From Clavaria fumosa (Eukaryota > Basidiomycota > Agaricomycetes > Agaricales > Clavariaceae): a stretch of DNA of 64,000 nucleotides. Both the position numbers and the translations under genes were made by a program. The DNA is taken from the NCBI GenBank assembly GCA_951802425.1, contig OX637803.1:1054001-1118000 (forward strand). The letters run 5' to 3'. The notes under the pieces are model-generated. The model was not told where the DNA came from. It was given only the letters and a program-made list of their open reading frames with translations, and did no database searches. Positions 1-11,365 of the stretch are shown here, in pieces. The number at the start of each line of letters is the position of its first letter. The stretch's first letter is position 1.

Positions 1-2077
1 GCCAAGTCATTGCCTTCTTCATCAGGGCTGATAAGTCCTTCCGTGTATTCGGTTCCGGTGAGAGGCGCAGCTGTGCAACTGTTAGCCAAGAATCAGGAGT
101 GCTCATGTTTTCACGCGCACCATCTTGCACCACGGGAGAGAGCGCGACTTGAGCAGTTGGGGGCGGAATCATAAGTTCTTCTTTAGTTTCAGTAAGGATC
201 GCAGCTATGCGATGATTAGTCAAGCATCGGTAATAATCAGGTCACCGTGCGCACCCTCTGTCGCTGCGGGAGACAACACAACTTGAACAAGAGAGGGCGG
301 AAGATCGAGGGTGGTCTCTTTGTGTTCCTCATTGGAGATCGTAAGTCCTTCCGTACTTTGGCTGAGGGTCACAGCTGTGTGACTGTTAGTCCAGGGTTCA
401 GGAATTAATCAGTCACCGTGCGCACCCTCTGTCGCTGCGGGAGACAACACAACTTGAACAGGAGAGAGCGGAAGATCGAGGGTGGTCTCTTTGTGTTCCT
501 CATCGGAGATCGTAAGTCCTTCCGTACTTTGGCTGAGGGTCACAGCTGTATGACTGTTAGTCCAGGGTTCAGGAATTAATCAGTCACCGTGCGTACCCTC
601 TGTCGCTGCGGGAGACAACACAACTTGAACAGGAGAGGGCGGAAGATCGAGGGTGGTCTCTTTGTGTTCCTCATCGGAGATCGTAAGTCCTTCCGTACCT
701 TGGCTGAGGGTCACAGCTGTGTGACTGTTAGTCCAGGGTTCAGGAATTAATCAGTCACCGTGCGCACCCTCTGTCACTGCGGGAGACAGCGCAACTTGAA
801 CAACAGAAGGCCGAAGATCGAGGATAGTCTCATTGCATTCCTCATCGGAGCTCGTAAGTCCTTCCGTACTTTCGGTGAGGGTCGCAGCTGTGTGCTTGTT
901 GGTCAAGGGTTCAGGAAGAGGTCAGTTACCGTGCGCACCATCTTGTGTGTCGGGAGACAGGTCAGGTTGGGCCACAGAATCGGACAAACATTCACGATCG
1001 ACTTCGTCTTGCAGATTGGGTGATGTGCACGCCGTATCCTCTGCGCAATCATCATTAGGATCCTTATTGTCCAGCACATCTAGTTCTGGTAAACGGGCTC
1101 AGACAGGACTCAGGGAAATGAAAGACAGAAACACGCACCTTTCCGGTCGTTTGCGGCTGCACCGCAATTGGGGGTAATTGCAGGAGTAGAGGGTGCAGGG
1201 GCATCACACTTCGCGTTGACTTTGACGTCGAGAGATATTGGCGTGAGTACAGAAGCGTTGGATCCAGCAAGGCTAGAGCAGGGTAACAAGGTATTTCCTG
1301 CCCGTTCGTCATCCCGCTCAAGCCTAGGAATGTCGTTGACCTCGACGGGATTTGCCTTGTCCGGCTCGTTCGCGTCTCGGATTTCGAGGATGTTATCTTC
1401 GAGATTGACGTCGTTGTTTCCAAGATCTGGAACTGGTAGCGGTGCTTCCCGTCTACGAAACAATCGGGCGAGAAGACCGCCGAGCATACGCCGAGAAAAG
1501 AGCCAACGGATCACGATTCCCTCGAGGAAGCAGGCCTATTAAATTTGATTCGTGAGCTACACGCCGAAGCACGGAACGCGGCTAGACTCACAAAGAAGGA
1601 AAGCAGCGTGCCTACGACTACCGTGAAGAGCTTGTACAGTAGATTACTTAGCCAAGTATCCCATATTTCTTCCCACTTGTTCCTGTACACGCGGGGCACG
1701 TATATCGCGAGCGCAGTTACTGGCTCGTCTATTGGCGCGATGCGTTTCACAGTGGCGAAGTGGATGGAGACAACTTTCGGGATTTCTGGCCGCTCAAATC
1801 TCTGACCAGCACAAACGGCAGTGAGGTTCGGCTTAAGGTGCAGGGCGCAGTTGTCAAGTACCACGGGTTTGACGACTTCAGCGAATATGGGCTCCAATTG
1901 AGACGGTGGGAGGGTGAGGGGTTCGACGACTTCAGTGAATATGGGCTCCAATTGAGACGGTGGGAGGGTGAGGGGGGGTGTCCATTGCAAGGTGGGCACA
2001 GTGGCGAAGGTCTGAATGACATGTCTTCGACGACTGAAGAGGAGGAGCATCGCGATGGCCGCGACGACGAAGAGCAT
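1..2077 (-). CDS. membrane protein with C-terminal array of duplicated exons (3' end outside window)
   Basis: I do not recognise the family. The reading starts at 2077 with a hydrophobic N-terminus (MLFVVAAIAMLLLF), followed by a tandem 18-residue repeat, a second hydrophobic stretch near LLYKLFTVVVGTLLSFF, an arginine-rich segment and an acidic region. The last part consists of short exons that all repeat one 40-residue motif (core TEGLTISDEE...LSPA). Exons from 5' to 3' on this strand: 1592-2077, 1139-1535, 939-1079, 768-887, 597-716, 426-545, 255-374, 121-204, and 1-70 (continues off the edge). The first junction is phase 0 and every later one is phase 1, so repeat exons can be added or lost without breaking the frame. 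The N-terminus could instead begin at 2341 in the same frame. Function is unknown; a membrane-anchored protein with a variable tail is inference. Confidence 0.6.
121..938 (-). repeat. 171-bp exon+intron tandem array
   Basis: A 171-bp unit recurs head to tail; the anchor GTCACCGTG begins at 241, 412, 583 and 754. Each full unit is a 120-nt exon plus a 51-nt intron with donor GTGCGC or GTACGC, branch point CTAAC and acceptor CAG. The exons at 255-374, 426-545 and 597-716 are almost identical. The flanking ones (768-887, 121-204, 1-70) are diverged and partly shortened. All three frames contain stops if unspliced, and those stops fall inside the introns. Confidence 0.85.
1865..1972 (-). repeat. 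54-bp in-frame tandem duplication
   Basis: Two adjacent 54-bp copies (1865-1918 and 1919-1972) differ at only a few bases. They encode two consecutive 18-residue units ending SQLEPIF(T/A)EVV. The repeat lies in the first coding exon of the membrane protein gene and keeps its frame. Confidence 0.9.
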
Positions 2078-3350
2078 TTTGGTAGTGCAGACAGTGGGGT
2101 AATAGATATCGTCGGGCAGCGAAATAGATAGATGTGCGAGGAGATGCTGGTGGTAGTAGACAGAGAATGATTTATCTACAAAAAAGAACAATGGGATACA
2201 ATCGTTGTCGTCGCTCGCCACACCGAGTAGCCACTGGTGGGCTTGGTGGTGGCTTGAGTGTCGAGCCGCCGTTGCCTCGAGGCTGAATTTAGTGTCCGGC
2301 AATCTCCGAACAAGGGCGACCGAATTAGAGTACGTCCACAACTCGTCTACTCCATGACAGATCCTAATGGTTTAAATTGTAAATGGTCATAAATCGATGG
2401 TCCAAAAGTCGGATATTTTGCGAGGGAACAATACCACCTTGCGGATTGCAGCCAATTTGCGGGGTATTGTCCCTTTCCTTTGGTTATCTGATGATCCACC
2501 GACACACACAAACCCAAATAATTTGACAATGACAAACAAAGGTACCATAAGGACAAATAAAGAATCATAAGAACAAATAATTTGAAAAACCGATAAGATA
2601 ACCGTGGGTCTGTTCTCTTTTCAGGCATGGTCTGACTTGCTCACCATCTTTCAGCGCTCCGCAAGCCACGAAAAGCTTTGATACCGGATTAGCCCAGATG
2701 AGATCGATATCGTATTCATGCATTTGTATCTGAGTTTGTTCTGACGGCTAGCAGTCCAATTTGACCAATACTGTGTTTAATCGGTGGGTTGGTCAATGCT
2801 TAAGCTTAATAAGTCGTCCTATATTGTTTTGCTCTTCATGTTGCTCTCCTTTAACCTTGACACAATTGCTGGATCGCTAGATAGGTTTCATAATTATGGG
2901 GTTGGGATGACAATGGCAACATCCTTAGACATTCGCTCCGCTCCTACAACTCAACCGCGAAAGGAACATATCATCAACCCATGGGGAGAGCTTCGCTTCT
3001 GTGCAAGACAGCAAAAAAGCGCAGCGGCGCAATTTGATGTAAATCCGTCGTAACCCATTCATTTCTCACGAGTGCTCCGGAGAAACCTTCATCATACGAT
3101 CAATCTACTCAAAACTGGAGTGAACGATGAGGAATATGATGATCTCCGGCGTTGTCTAGGATGAGATCTGCCGGTTCCTGGTAGCGCGGCGCAGTGACTC
3201 AGGAGGACCAGTTGCCGATGTGCAGGAGGAACGCGTCATTATTCAATACTAATTAGTCGATAGCCCCATTTAGTGTCAGGTCTCCTGAGTCCTGAGTACT
3301 GCGAGACTCAGCGCACCACGATCTTTCCAGCATTCGCTCTCCACATCATC
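2078..3350. other. divergent intergenic region
   Basis: This separates the reverse-strand membrane protein gene from the forward Zn2Cys6 regulator. It is AT-rich with short direct repeats of an ACAAATAA-like motif around 2540-2590. I see open frames up to about 90 codons but none with splice or family support. It presumably holds both promoters. Confidence 0.5.
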
Positions 3351-6300
3351 ATGTCTTCAGCTGAAGAGGAGCACAATGAACGGGAGCAGGGGGGTGTTTC
3401 CGGGTCATCTGCCTCCACCAAGAAACGCAAGATACAACGCGCGTGTGACAAGTGTAGACGGAAGAAAAGTATGCTACAGAAAGTCTACTCCTGTTCCTTT
3501 TATTGACCATCCTTGCAAGTTCGCTGTACGCGGATGTCAATTTAACCTTAACTTGCTCTCTCAATGATTGTTCTTCCAGGCGATGGCGGTCAAATGCAGG
3601 GCAATCGTTGTTCCAATTGCATAACGTACAATTTTCAGTGCACTTATGTCGAGGCCGCTAAAGTGCGTCACATTGAGGATTTGCCATTTATCTCCACTGA
3701 AACGCTGTTCGACCAGAAACGTGGACCTCCGAAAGGGTCAGTGGGTCGTTGTGTGTTTACCAGTCTCGACTTTAACATGGATCTATGTCTTTGAAAGATA
3801 TGTGGAGAGTCTGGAAAATCGTATTGAAGGCCTAGAAGCGCTTCTCAAGAAGGTTCTTCTCTATCAATATCTCATGTTGCTGCGTTGACATTTCTGCTAT
3901 ATCTGCTAGTATTGTCCCGATGTTGATCTCAACCAGGAACTCGTCACCCATTTAGACGGTGATTGGCCTAGTGAGGTCACAAGAACAGGATTTGCCCCGC
4001 AAACAACACAGACGGCTCCTGTTCTTCTCCGGACGTCGACGGCTTCTGAGATCGAAACCGAAGACCTGCCTCCCAGTGAAGACGAGTTCGAGCCCGAGAC
4101 GCTCATCGAGAGCCTTCGAAATATATCGTTGAACCCCAAGCACCACCGCTTCTACGGAAAATCCAGCGGCATCAACCTCATCCAAACGGCTCTAGACCTG
4201 AAAAATGAGTTCATTGGTCGGGAGGAAGGACTGAAGGCAGCTGTGTCTCGGAGTCAACGTACTGAATTCTGGGCTGTTCGACCGGTTTGTGATCCCTGAC
4301 AAGTTTATGACTCGAACTAACGATCAAGTCAGTGGGAGATCTTGGCTGAGAACGAACGGCGGGCCTATGTCTTCCCTGATGACGATCTCCTCTCATCGCT
4401 CGTGCATCTCTATTTCAACTACGTCAACCCGTTCTCACCCCTTCTTCACCGTCCAACATTCGAGCGGCTACTCGCTGATGGGCTACATAAACGAGATGAG
4501 GGCTTCGGCGCAACGGTTCTCCTTGTGTGCGCCGTTGCCTCCAGATACTCTGATGACCCACGCGTCTTTCTCGAGGGTTCGGATTCTACCCATACCTCTG
4601 GCTGGAAATGGTTTCGCCAAGTTCAAGTGGTCCGGAAATCCCTGCTCGCGTCTCCGTCATTATATGATATGCAGTTCTATTGCGTAAGCGTTGGCCTTAG
4701 CGATAATCCTTTTTCTCATCGTTATTTTATTTTAGCTGTCCGTGCTATTCATGCAGGGATCCAGCGCGCCACAGGCTTGCTGGACCGTTGTTGGAATCGG
4801 CATTCGTCTTGCTCAAGACGTGGGTGCACATCGGAAAAAGGTATACCATCGTACGTTGACGGTAGAAGATGAACTGTGGAAACGGGCATTTTGGTGGGCG
4901 TTGGACGTCAGCTCATTCTCGTCTTGTGCTCATGTTGCCTTTCTTACCTCTAGGGTCTTGGTATGCACAGATCGCTTGCTGAGCGCTGGCTTGGGACGTC
5001 CTTGCGCTATCCATGACGAAGAGTGAGTGATTCTGTGTCAAAAAAGCCATGAGTTCTCAACCTCGACTCGACAGCTTCGATCTTGATTTACCAGTTGAAT
5101 GTGATGACGAATATTGGGAACATCCTGATCCAGAACAAGCATTCAAACAGCCGCCTGATAAGCCGTCTGTAATCGCGCAATACATCAGCTACATCAAGTT
5201 AACGCAAATTCTGGCGTTTGCCTTGCGCACCATTGTAGGGTCCCGTGTCTTTTTTTTCCACCTAAGCTACCAACCTAACTTGCTTCATCAGTACTCCATA
5301 AACAAGTCTAAGGTCCTCCTCGGCTTCGTCGGCTCCCAATGGGAACAACACATCGTCTCTGAACTAGACTCTGCGCTGAATAAGTGGATTGATTCCGTTC
5401 CTGATCATCGTCAGTTGTGGTTGTGCTCTGCTTGTTCGTTGCATGGCCAGAAGATCCTGATTACCTGACAGTGCGCTGGGATCCGCAACGCGAAGACATT
5501 CTTTTCTTCAACCAATCAGTCCTATTGCACGCTTGGTATTACAACATTCAGATACTCATTCACAGACCTTTCATACCGTCTCCTCGCAAACCGTCCCCCC
5601 TTTCCTTCCCATCTTTGGCCATCTGTGCGAACGCTGCGCGATCGTGCAGTCACGTGATAGACATCCAGCGGCGGCGCAATGCAAAGCCTTTCCCGCTTAT
5701 TATTGTAAGTTTTCCCGACCTCACGCGGGAAGAGCGCTAAATGGTGTATCGTTCAGGGTCCCGCTTTCACAGCGTCTCTTGTTCTCCTGTTGACAATTTG
5801 GGGAGGCAAGCGATCCGGTTTGTCTACCAATCCAGCCAAGGAAATGGCAGACGTCAACAAATGCATGGACGCCATCAGAAATTGCGAAGAAAGGTCAATA
5901 CGGCTGTGCCCTTTATGAATTTGAATGCTCATCATTCTTCTGCTTCGCCCAGATGGCACCCTGCTGGTCGTTTGATGTTCGTCAATATCTCCTCCACGTC
6001 TCTCTGCTGACTAGTTGAACTTCCTTCAGCGACATTCTGGTGGAGCTGGCTCATGTCGGTGAACTGCCTCTACCGCAGCCCAGCACTACTTCGACACAGA
6101 AACGCGAGAGGGAGGAAGAATCACCTTTCTTCACTGCGAGCAACAGCCCCGAGACTTCAACAATGAGCTCTCCATCGATCGACACACCCCGAAGTATCGC
6201 AGGAACTCGTCGAGTCACTCCGCAGGAGCCTCTCCAGCCACCCGTGGGTCAAGTGCAACAGCAGCCATCACCGCCTGGCCCTTCCCATGTGGACTTAGGA

Positions 6301-6865
6301 GCCATCTCGCTCCCGATGTACAGCGTCGAACTCGGCCGCCTCCCGGTGCATACCCAGGTGCCGTATGTCGTGCAGCCTGAATCGTCGACGGCAGATGGCA
6401 GCTGGTATTCACCGCAGGCGGTGCCAATGCCCCCAGCGGGGAGTGGCCTCCCCCCTTTCGGGCCGACAGGCGCTATGGGGAGTTCCGCGCACAACGGCCT
6501 GGGCGATGGCGCGTCGGGGTACTCTATGGACCAGCTGTTCTTTGGCCAGATGGCGACCTTCGCCGACACGTTTACGGGTCTGGAATTTCCGACCATGGCG
6601 GGCCAGCAGCAGCCTCCGTACGAGCCTATCGGAAACATGCGTGGCACGTCCATGCCCGTGCCCACCGCGCCCGTACCTGGGTCAGATCCTCTCGGTCAGC
6701 GATCCAGCGCAGCCTCTCAGCGGAGCGGTGTGCCATTTCTCGATGAAGGTATTATGGGAGTATGGTCGAATCTGCAAGGCAGATTTGAGTGCGTTCATCT
6801 ACCCAATCGCCACGATGCCCGCTCATAACATGTCTTACTCACAATTTAGCGGTTGGGGGCTCTGA
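3351..6865 (+). CDS. Zn2Cys6 (Gal4-type) transcription factor
   Basis: Nuclear DNA-binding regulator of about 893 residues with a binuclear zinc cluster at residues ~32-64 (CDKC...KKIRCD...CSNC...C), the RGPPKG linker, a short coiled coil (YVESLENRIEGLEALL) and a Fungal_trans middle domain (RFYGKSSG, QGSSAPQACW, CDDEYW). The tail is rich in Pro, Gly and Ser. Sixteen exons: 3351-3468, 3520-3525, 3580-3662, 3717-3736, 3798-3852, 3910-4284, 4333-4683, 4736-4893, 4954-5022, 5075-5234, 5292-5409, 5472-5704, 5757-5893, 5953-5976, 6030-6788, 6850-6865. The second exon is only 6 nt and supplies part of Ile-Arg-Cys, including the third zinc ligand. The architecture is common in basidiomycetes; the regulated pathway cannot be told from sequence. 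Confidence 0.9.
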
Positions 6866-7264
6866 AACGGCCCCGATCTCGTTCATACTAGTGCATTAGA
6901 TAAGACGTTCAAGAGAGCTGATTATCTCACACCCAAGCTCTTCGGAATGAAGCGCCTCGTCTCGTTGCTCTTATTACCGCTGCGGACTTTCTCGTTCACT
7001 AGCCTGGCGTTGTCGGTCTGCGCATTGCGAGGCTGGAGGGGAATTTGTATATCCTGCTAAAATTCTGTAAATACAGCATGAAATCATGCAATGTAAATTC
7101 ATGGAACCGAGATCGTCCTGGTTCGTGTCACGAATAACAGAGCATCGAATTCCACAACTATAACTCAAAGAATCTTTGCCTGTACCTGTACCATGAAAGT
7201 ATGAAGATCTACGTTTAAACAGAGCCAACGCGTAATGTAATCTACGAAATTAAGTGTCGTACCC
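6866..7264. other. convergent 3' flanks
   Basis: This lies between the ends of two converging genes, the regulator and EF-3. It is AT-rich and I see no gene or structured element; it presumably holds both 3' UTRs and polyadenylation signals. Confidence 0.6.
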
Positions 7265-10200
7265 TCAGAGTTCGTCATCCGTGACAACCTCACCCCGTTT
7301 CTTACGAGCCATGCGCTCTTTCTTGAGCTGCGGTTGGAAAGTTAGATCTAGGCTGTAGGGGTACAGATAATGGAGAGAGATGTACTTTACGGGCTTCGGC
7401 AGAGGTAAGTTTCTTGGTCTTCGTAGTATCAATTTTGTTGCCCATGGCATCATATTGATCTTCCTCTTCCCCTGCTTTGCCGCCAATCCTCGGTCCGGAA
7501 CCTTGGCCTGTGACCCAATTGTGGCCCGATGCCTCCAGATGGCCATCACGCATGGCCCAGACTCTGTGTAGCATTCAGTCAGATTCGGATAGAATCGAAG
7601 ACATTGAAACAGACTCACTCTTTGCAGAGAGACTCGGAGAATTCCCGGTTATGGGTGATAACGAGAACACCGCCTTCGAAAGCTTTGAGTGCTTCGATCA
7701 AAGCTGCAAGAGACTCGCGATCCAGATAGTCTGTTGTGGATCAGTAAGAATTGTAACAACTGAGCACTGAACAAAACAACGCACTGGTAGGTTCGTCCAG
7801 GCATATGACGTGAGGACGACGCCATGTGGCCGCTCCAAGCACAATCTTGACTTTTTGACCGCCTGACAAACCTCTCATGGTGTTGTGAGAGACAAACTCA
7901 GCTTCGAGACCGAAATCAGCGAAATGTTTTTCGATCTCCCGACGGACGAGGGGACGGAGGAGACCAAGACGCTGTGCCTCGCGGGTGTCAACCTCAAGCA
8001 CTTTCTGTCCGTCGGAGTCTGTGTGAGTAAAATGATAGACTTCAATCGCGTGAAACAGACCTTCTCAAAGCCTCGCTTGACGAGGTCATCGCGCGGCAGC
8101 CAGATGTTTTCCGACGAGCTCAAGCCTTTCAAGGACACCTCATACTCGTAAGATTGTTTCAGCTTTTTACGAGTGAGAATTTCTTCGATGTATCGCTTCT
8201 GTCCCTCGACCATAACGAGTGAGCCATCTTGCATCTTTTTCGCCTCTTCGGCAGAGATCTGACGGTTGGCCTTGGACAAAGCCTCCAAATCTTCACCAGT
8301 CTGGTAACGCCAAAGCATGTACTCGAGCGGGGTCTTATCGAGATGGTTGTCGATGTGATGGAAAGCATGTTGAGCAACATAGCCAATAACCAAGTTAGGA
8401 TGTCTCCAGACTTCGCCTCCCTTATTGGGTTCCATATCGCCAATAAGAAGCTTGACGAGGGTGGACTTTCCAGAGCCATTGGGGCCCAGGATGGCTACGC
8501 GTGATGACAAGGAGACTTGGAGGGTAATGTCGAATAGTTGCTGAGTGGTCTGAGTAGGGTATTGGAATGCCACTTGGCGCCTGCGACCCAACTTAGTGAC
8601 TGATGCCTTATAATACGGGTTACTAAGCTCACATCTTCAACAAGCTTTTTTCCTTCGTCTTTACACCTTCGAGGAGAGGCGGATCAGGCAGCTTGAACTT
8701 GTAGTCCTCAGCGGCTTCGAGTGTGTAGTAAGACTTAGCCTCCGGGACTTGTTTCACAAACGAATGGAGGTCGCCTCGGTATATCTTAAGCTTGAAACGG
8801 TTCAGATGGAGGACGTCGGTGATAGTATTATTGAGGAAGCTGGAGTCGTGGGATACAATGACTGGAAAATATGTTCAGCCACCACAAAACAAAAGGAAAA
8901 AAAAGGCGTACCAGATGTACAAGTCTTCAAATTATTCAGATAATTCTCCAGCCACGCAATGTTAATGACATCAAGGTGGTTAGTAGGTTCATCCAACAAC
9001 AGAATATCAGCCTTGAACAACATTGCTCTGGCTAAAGCAAGCTTCATCTTCCAACCACCGGACAAGCTGCCGATCGAGCTGGCTTGACGATCTGCTGAGA
9101 ATCCGACGGACGCAAGGGTCTCGATGCATTCCGCCTCGTCTGCCAAAATACGCTCATCCGAAACGATGAATTGGAGAACCGAAGTATCCGCTTCGCTTCC
9201 ATCGATGTCGTGCTCGACATAGAACGTGCGGACTTCTTCCGGGGAAGGGAAGCCTTCGACTTGGCTGAATGAAAAAAGACACATGAGACAAAAGAAGGCA
9301 TGGGGATCACAAAGATCTACTCACCCATTTGTGATAGCACGCAAGAGGGTGGACTTTCCAGTACCATTCTTGCCGCACAAGCCGTAGCGGTGTCCTCGTT
9401 TGAGTCGAAGAGTAGCCGTGTTGAGTAAAATCTTAGCACCATAGGCGAGAGAGAATTGGCAGTTGCAGAGATCTTCGCCTGCGTCGTCGTCTTGAGCTTC
9501 TGCATCATTCTCAGTGCCATGAGATGCGGAACGAACGGCCCAAGCCCTTGCCACAGAGACAGGTTCAGGGGTGGACGAGACATGAGAAATGTACGGGGCA
9601 AGAGTATCCCAATCGAAAACGTTGGCGTTGACCATACTAGCCGCGAGTTGTGCAGCGTAAATAGGAGAAGGGCGAGTAAGAGAAGCTTCGGCGCCCGCTT
9701 TTTTGAAAATGGCAGAAAGGATCTGCATGAGTTGACCAGCCTCGACTACCTTGAGAGGCGGAAGATCTGAACCGTCGCCTTCAGGTACTTCTCCGATCTG
9801 TCTAAGTGTGGCAATGGCTTTGCCAACCACACCACGAGCTTCAGGGTCGCCGATAGAGCTCTCCACTTTGAGGAGGCCAGGCAAGAGTTTGGGAATGAAC
9901 GGTCGTACAGTGATGGCGGAGTCTACGAGTTTGGACATGTTGTCCACAATTCTGTACAGAACATTAGAATAAATGCGGGAGCTAAGCCTGCTCAAGGGAC
10001 GTACACTGCGACTTTACGCTTGGTTGCGGTTAGTTTTTCATTCAATCCACGTGACAATAGAGGAACCATGAGCGACAAAGTCGCTGAGTCTACTTCCGAA
10101 ACGAATGTCGTAGCTGAGAGAAGCTGGATAGTCTTGGGCACCTCGTCTGGATTAATCAAAGTTTTGATAAGAGCAGGAATGAAGCGTTCGATATCCTTGT

Positions 10201-10876
10201 TCGAAATCAAAGCAGTAGCCTTGGTAAGCGAATCGCGTGCGGCTTTCTTGACGTCAGCCTTCGTGTCCCATATGGCTTCCGATAGAACGGGCACAACCTC
10301 AGGCATGAGGCGGGCCATTTGGAGGGGTGCACTGGCGACGAGCTGGTTGAGAATGACAAGTGAGCCTGTCTTGACTTGCCATTTTCCAGCTGTTCTGATT
10401 TGCTCGAGAATAGTGGGAAGGATAGTCGCGGTCGCCCATGGGTTCATCGCTTCCACGTAACTCCGAACAGCCTCAACTGCAGCAGCCCTGACAGTGGGTG
10501 CTTTGTCAACAAATGCTTCGATGAGCGCAGCTAAGAGGCCGGAGACTATGAAATGGGGTTCAAGTGCTGAGATGGCGCCGGACTTGACAAGGGCGCAAAC
10601 AGCCTCTGCGGCGCCCTGGGAAACGTGGGGCGTTTTTCTGTTGGCCAGAGCCTTGACGGCGGCCTCTAGGAACCCAGTGGATTGCAGAACCTCGGGTCCA
10701 TCTTTTGACACCGTGATAGCGAGTGACTGGGCAGCTGCTTCACGTGCGGTTTTATCAGGAATGAACAGAGCAGATACGTCGACCTGGACGAGTTCGGGAA
10801 CGGTAATAGGAACGGGAACGGACTTGGGAGGCGCGAGGGCTGAGATGGCGGACACTTGTGTAGTGATAGCGGGCAT
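7265..10876 (-). CDS. TEF3: translation elongation factor 3 (EF-3), ABC-F ATPase
   Basis: Ribosome-associated ATPase that releases E-site tRNA during elongation; an essential factor in fungi. The predicted protein has about 1057 residues. N-terminal HEAT repeats run to ~330. The first ABC cassette has Walker [10 protein letters not shown], signature [10 protein letters not shown] and Walker [13 protein letters not shown]. The second has Walker [10 protein letters not shown], signature LSGGQKVKI and DEPTNYLD, with the usual insertion between. The tail is basic then acidic and ends TDDEL. Nine coding exons: 10005-10876, 9325-9951, 8912-9264, 8633-8861, 8061-8580, 7785-8004, 7619-7730, 7386-7563, 7265-7327. 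The junction at 8004/8061 uses the acceptor that restores the family spacing GFEK-KVLEVD. Length and motifs are complete, so this should be functional. Confidence 0.97.
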
Positions 10877-10886
10877 TTTTCCAAAT

Positions 10887-10933
10887 CTGCAAAAATTATG
10901 AGTCAACCGCTGCACAATGAGTGAACCACGTAC
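10887..10933 (-). other. 5' UTR intron of TEF3
   Basis: A 47-nt candidate intron with donor GTACGT and acceptor TTTTTGCAG ends ten bases upstream of the EF-3 start codon. The acceptor position and length fit the other introns. It removes an upstream in-frame extension. Confidence 0.6.
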
Positions 10934-11365
10934 ATTGACAATGAGAATTTTTCCTGGAGAATTTTGTCTATGAGAGGAATGAAGCTTGATACGCTACAGG
11001 ATATAATGCTTTGCTCTAAGTCTATGGGTGGCAAATGCCTAGAAAAGTCATTAGCAGTGATCTGCGCCAAACGGAACCGACTCACCTCTATGGGAATGAA
11101 AGGGAAGAAGGAAGAGAAACGAGACGAAGAAAAAAAAATTGCGAGGGCTCAGTCCGTCTATATAGATGTCGGGGTTTGAATTTTTAGCCACCGCGCCGCA
11201 CTGCATAGGACGTGCATTAGGAGTCTTATTCGGACATGTGGCGGCGGCATTGTGGAAGATGCGATCACAGCGACGAGGATCAACGATCGCTGGTCAACGA
11301 GGCTATGTACGTATTATTAGACTTTATCGACGACAACGCTGAAAGACTTCTAGCCTTCATAAAGT
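10934..11365. other. TEF3 promoter and VPH1 3' flank
   Basis: EF-3 and V-ATPase subunit a are in the same orientation, so this stretch holds the EF-3 promoter and the 3' flank of VPH1. A purine-rich run lies near 11100-11145. I see no gene in it. Confidence 0.5.

Noticed and set aside
121..938. Regular 171-bp direct repeats that could suggest a CRISPR array or satellite
   Set aside because: The units are nearly identical over their full length with no unique spacers, sit in a eukaryotic gene, and read as exon plus intron in one conserved phase.
3469..3579. Apparent loss of a zinc-ligand cysteine in the Zn2Cys6 regulator
   Set aside because: The cysteine is restored by the 6-nt micro-exon with canonical splice sites on both sides, and the total coding length stays in frame.
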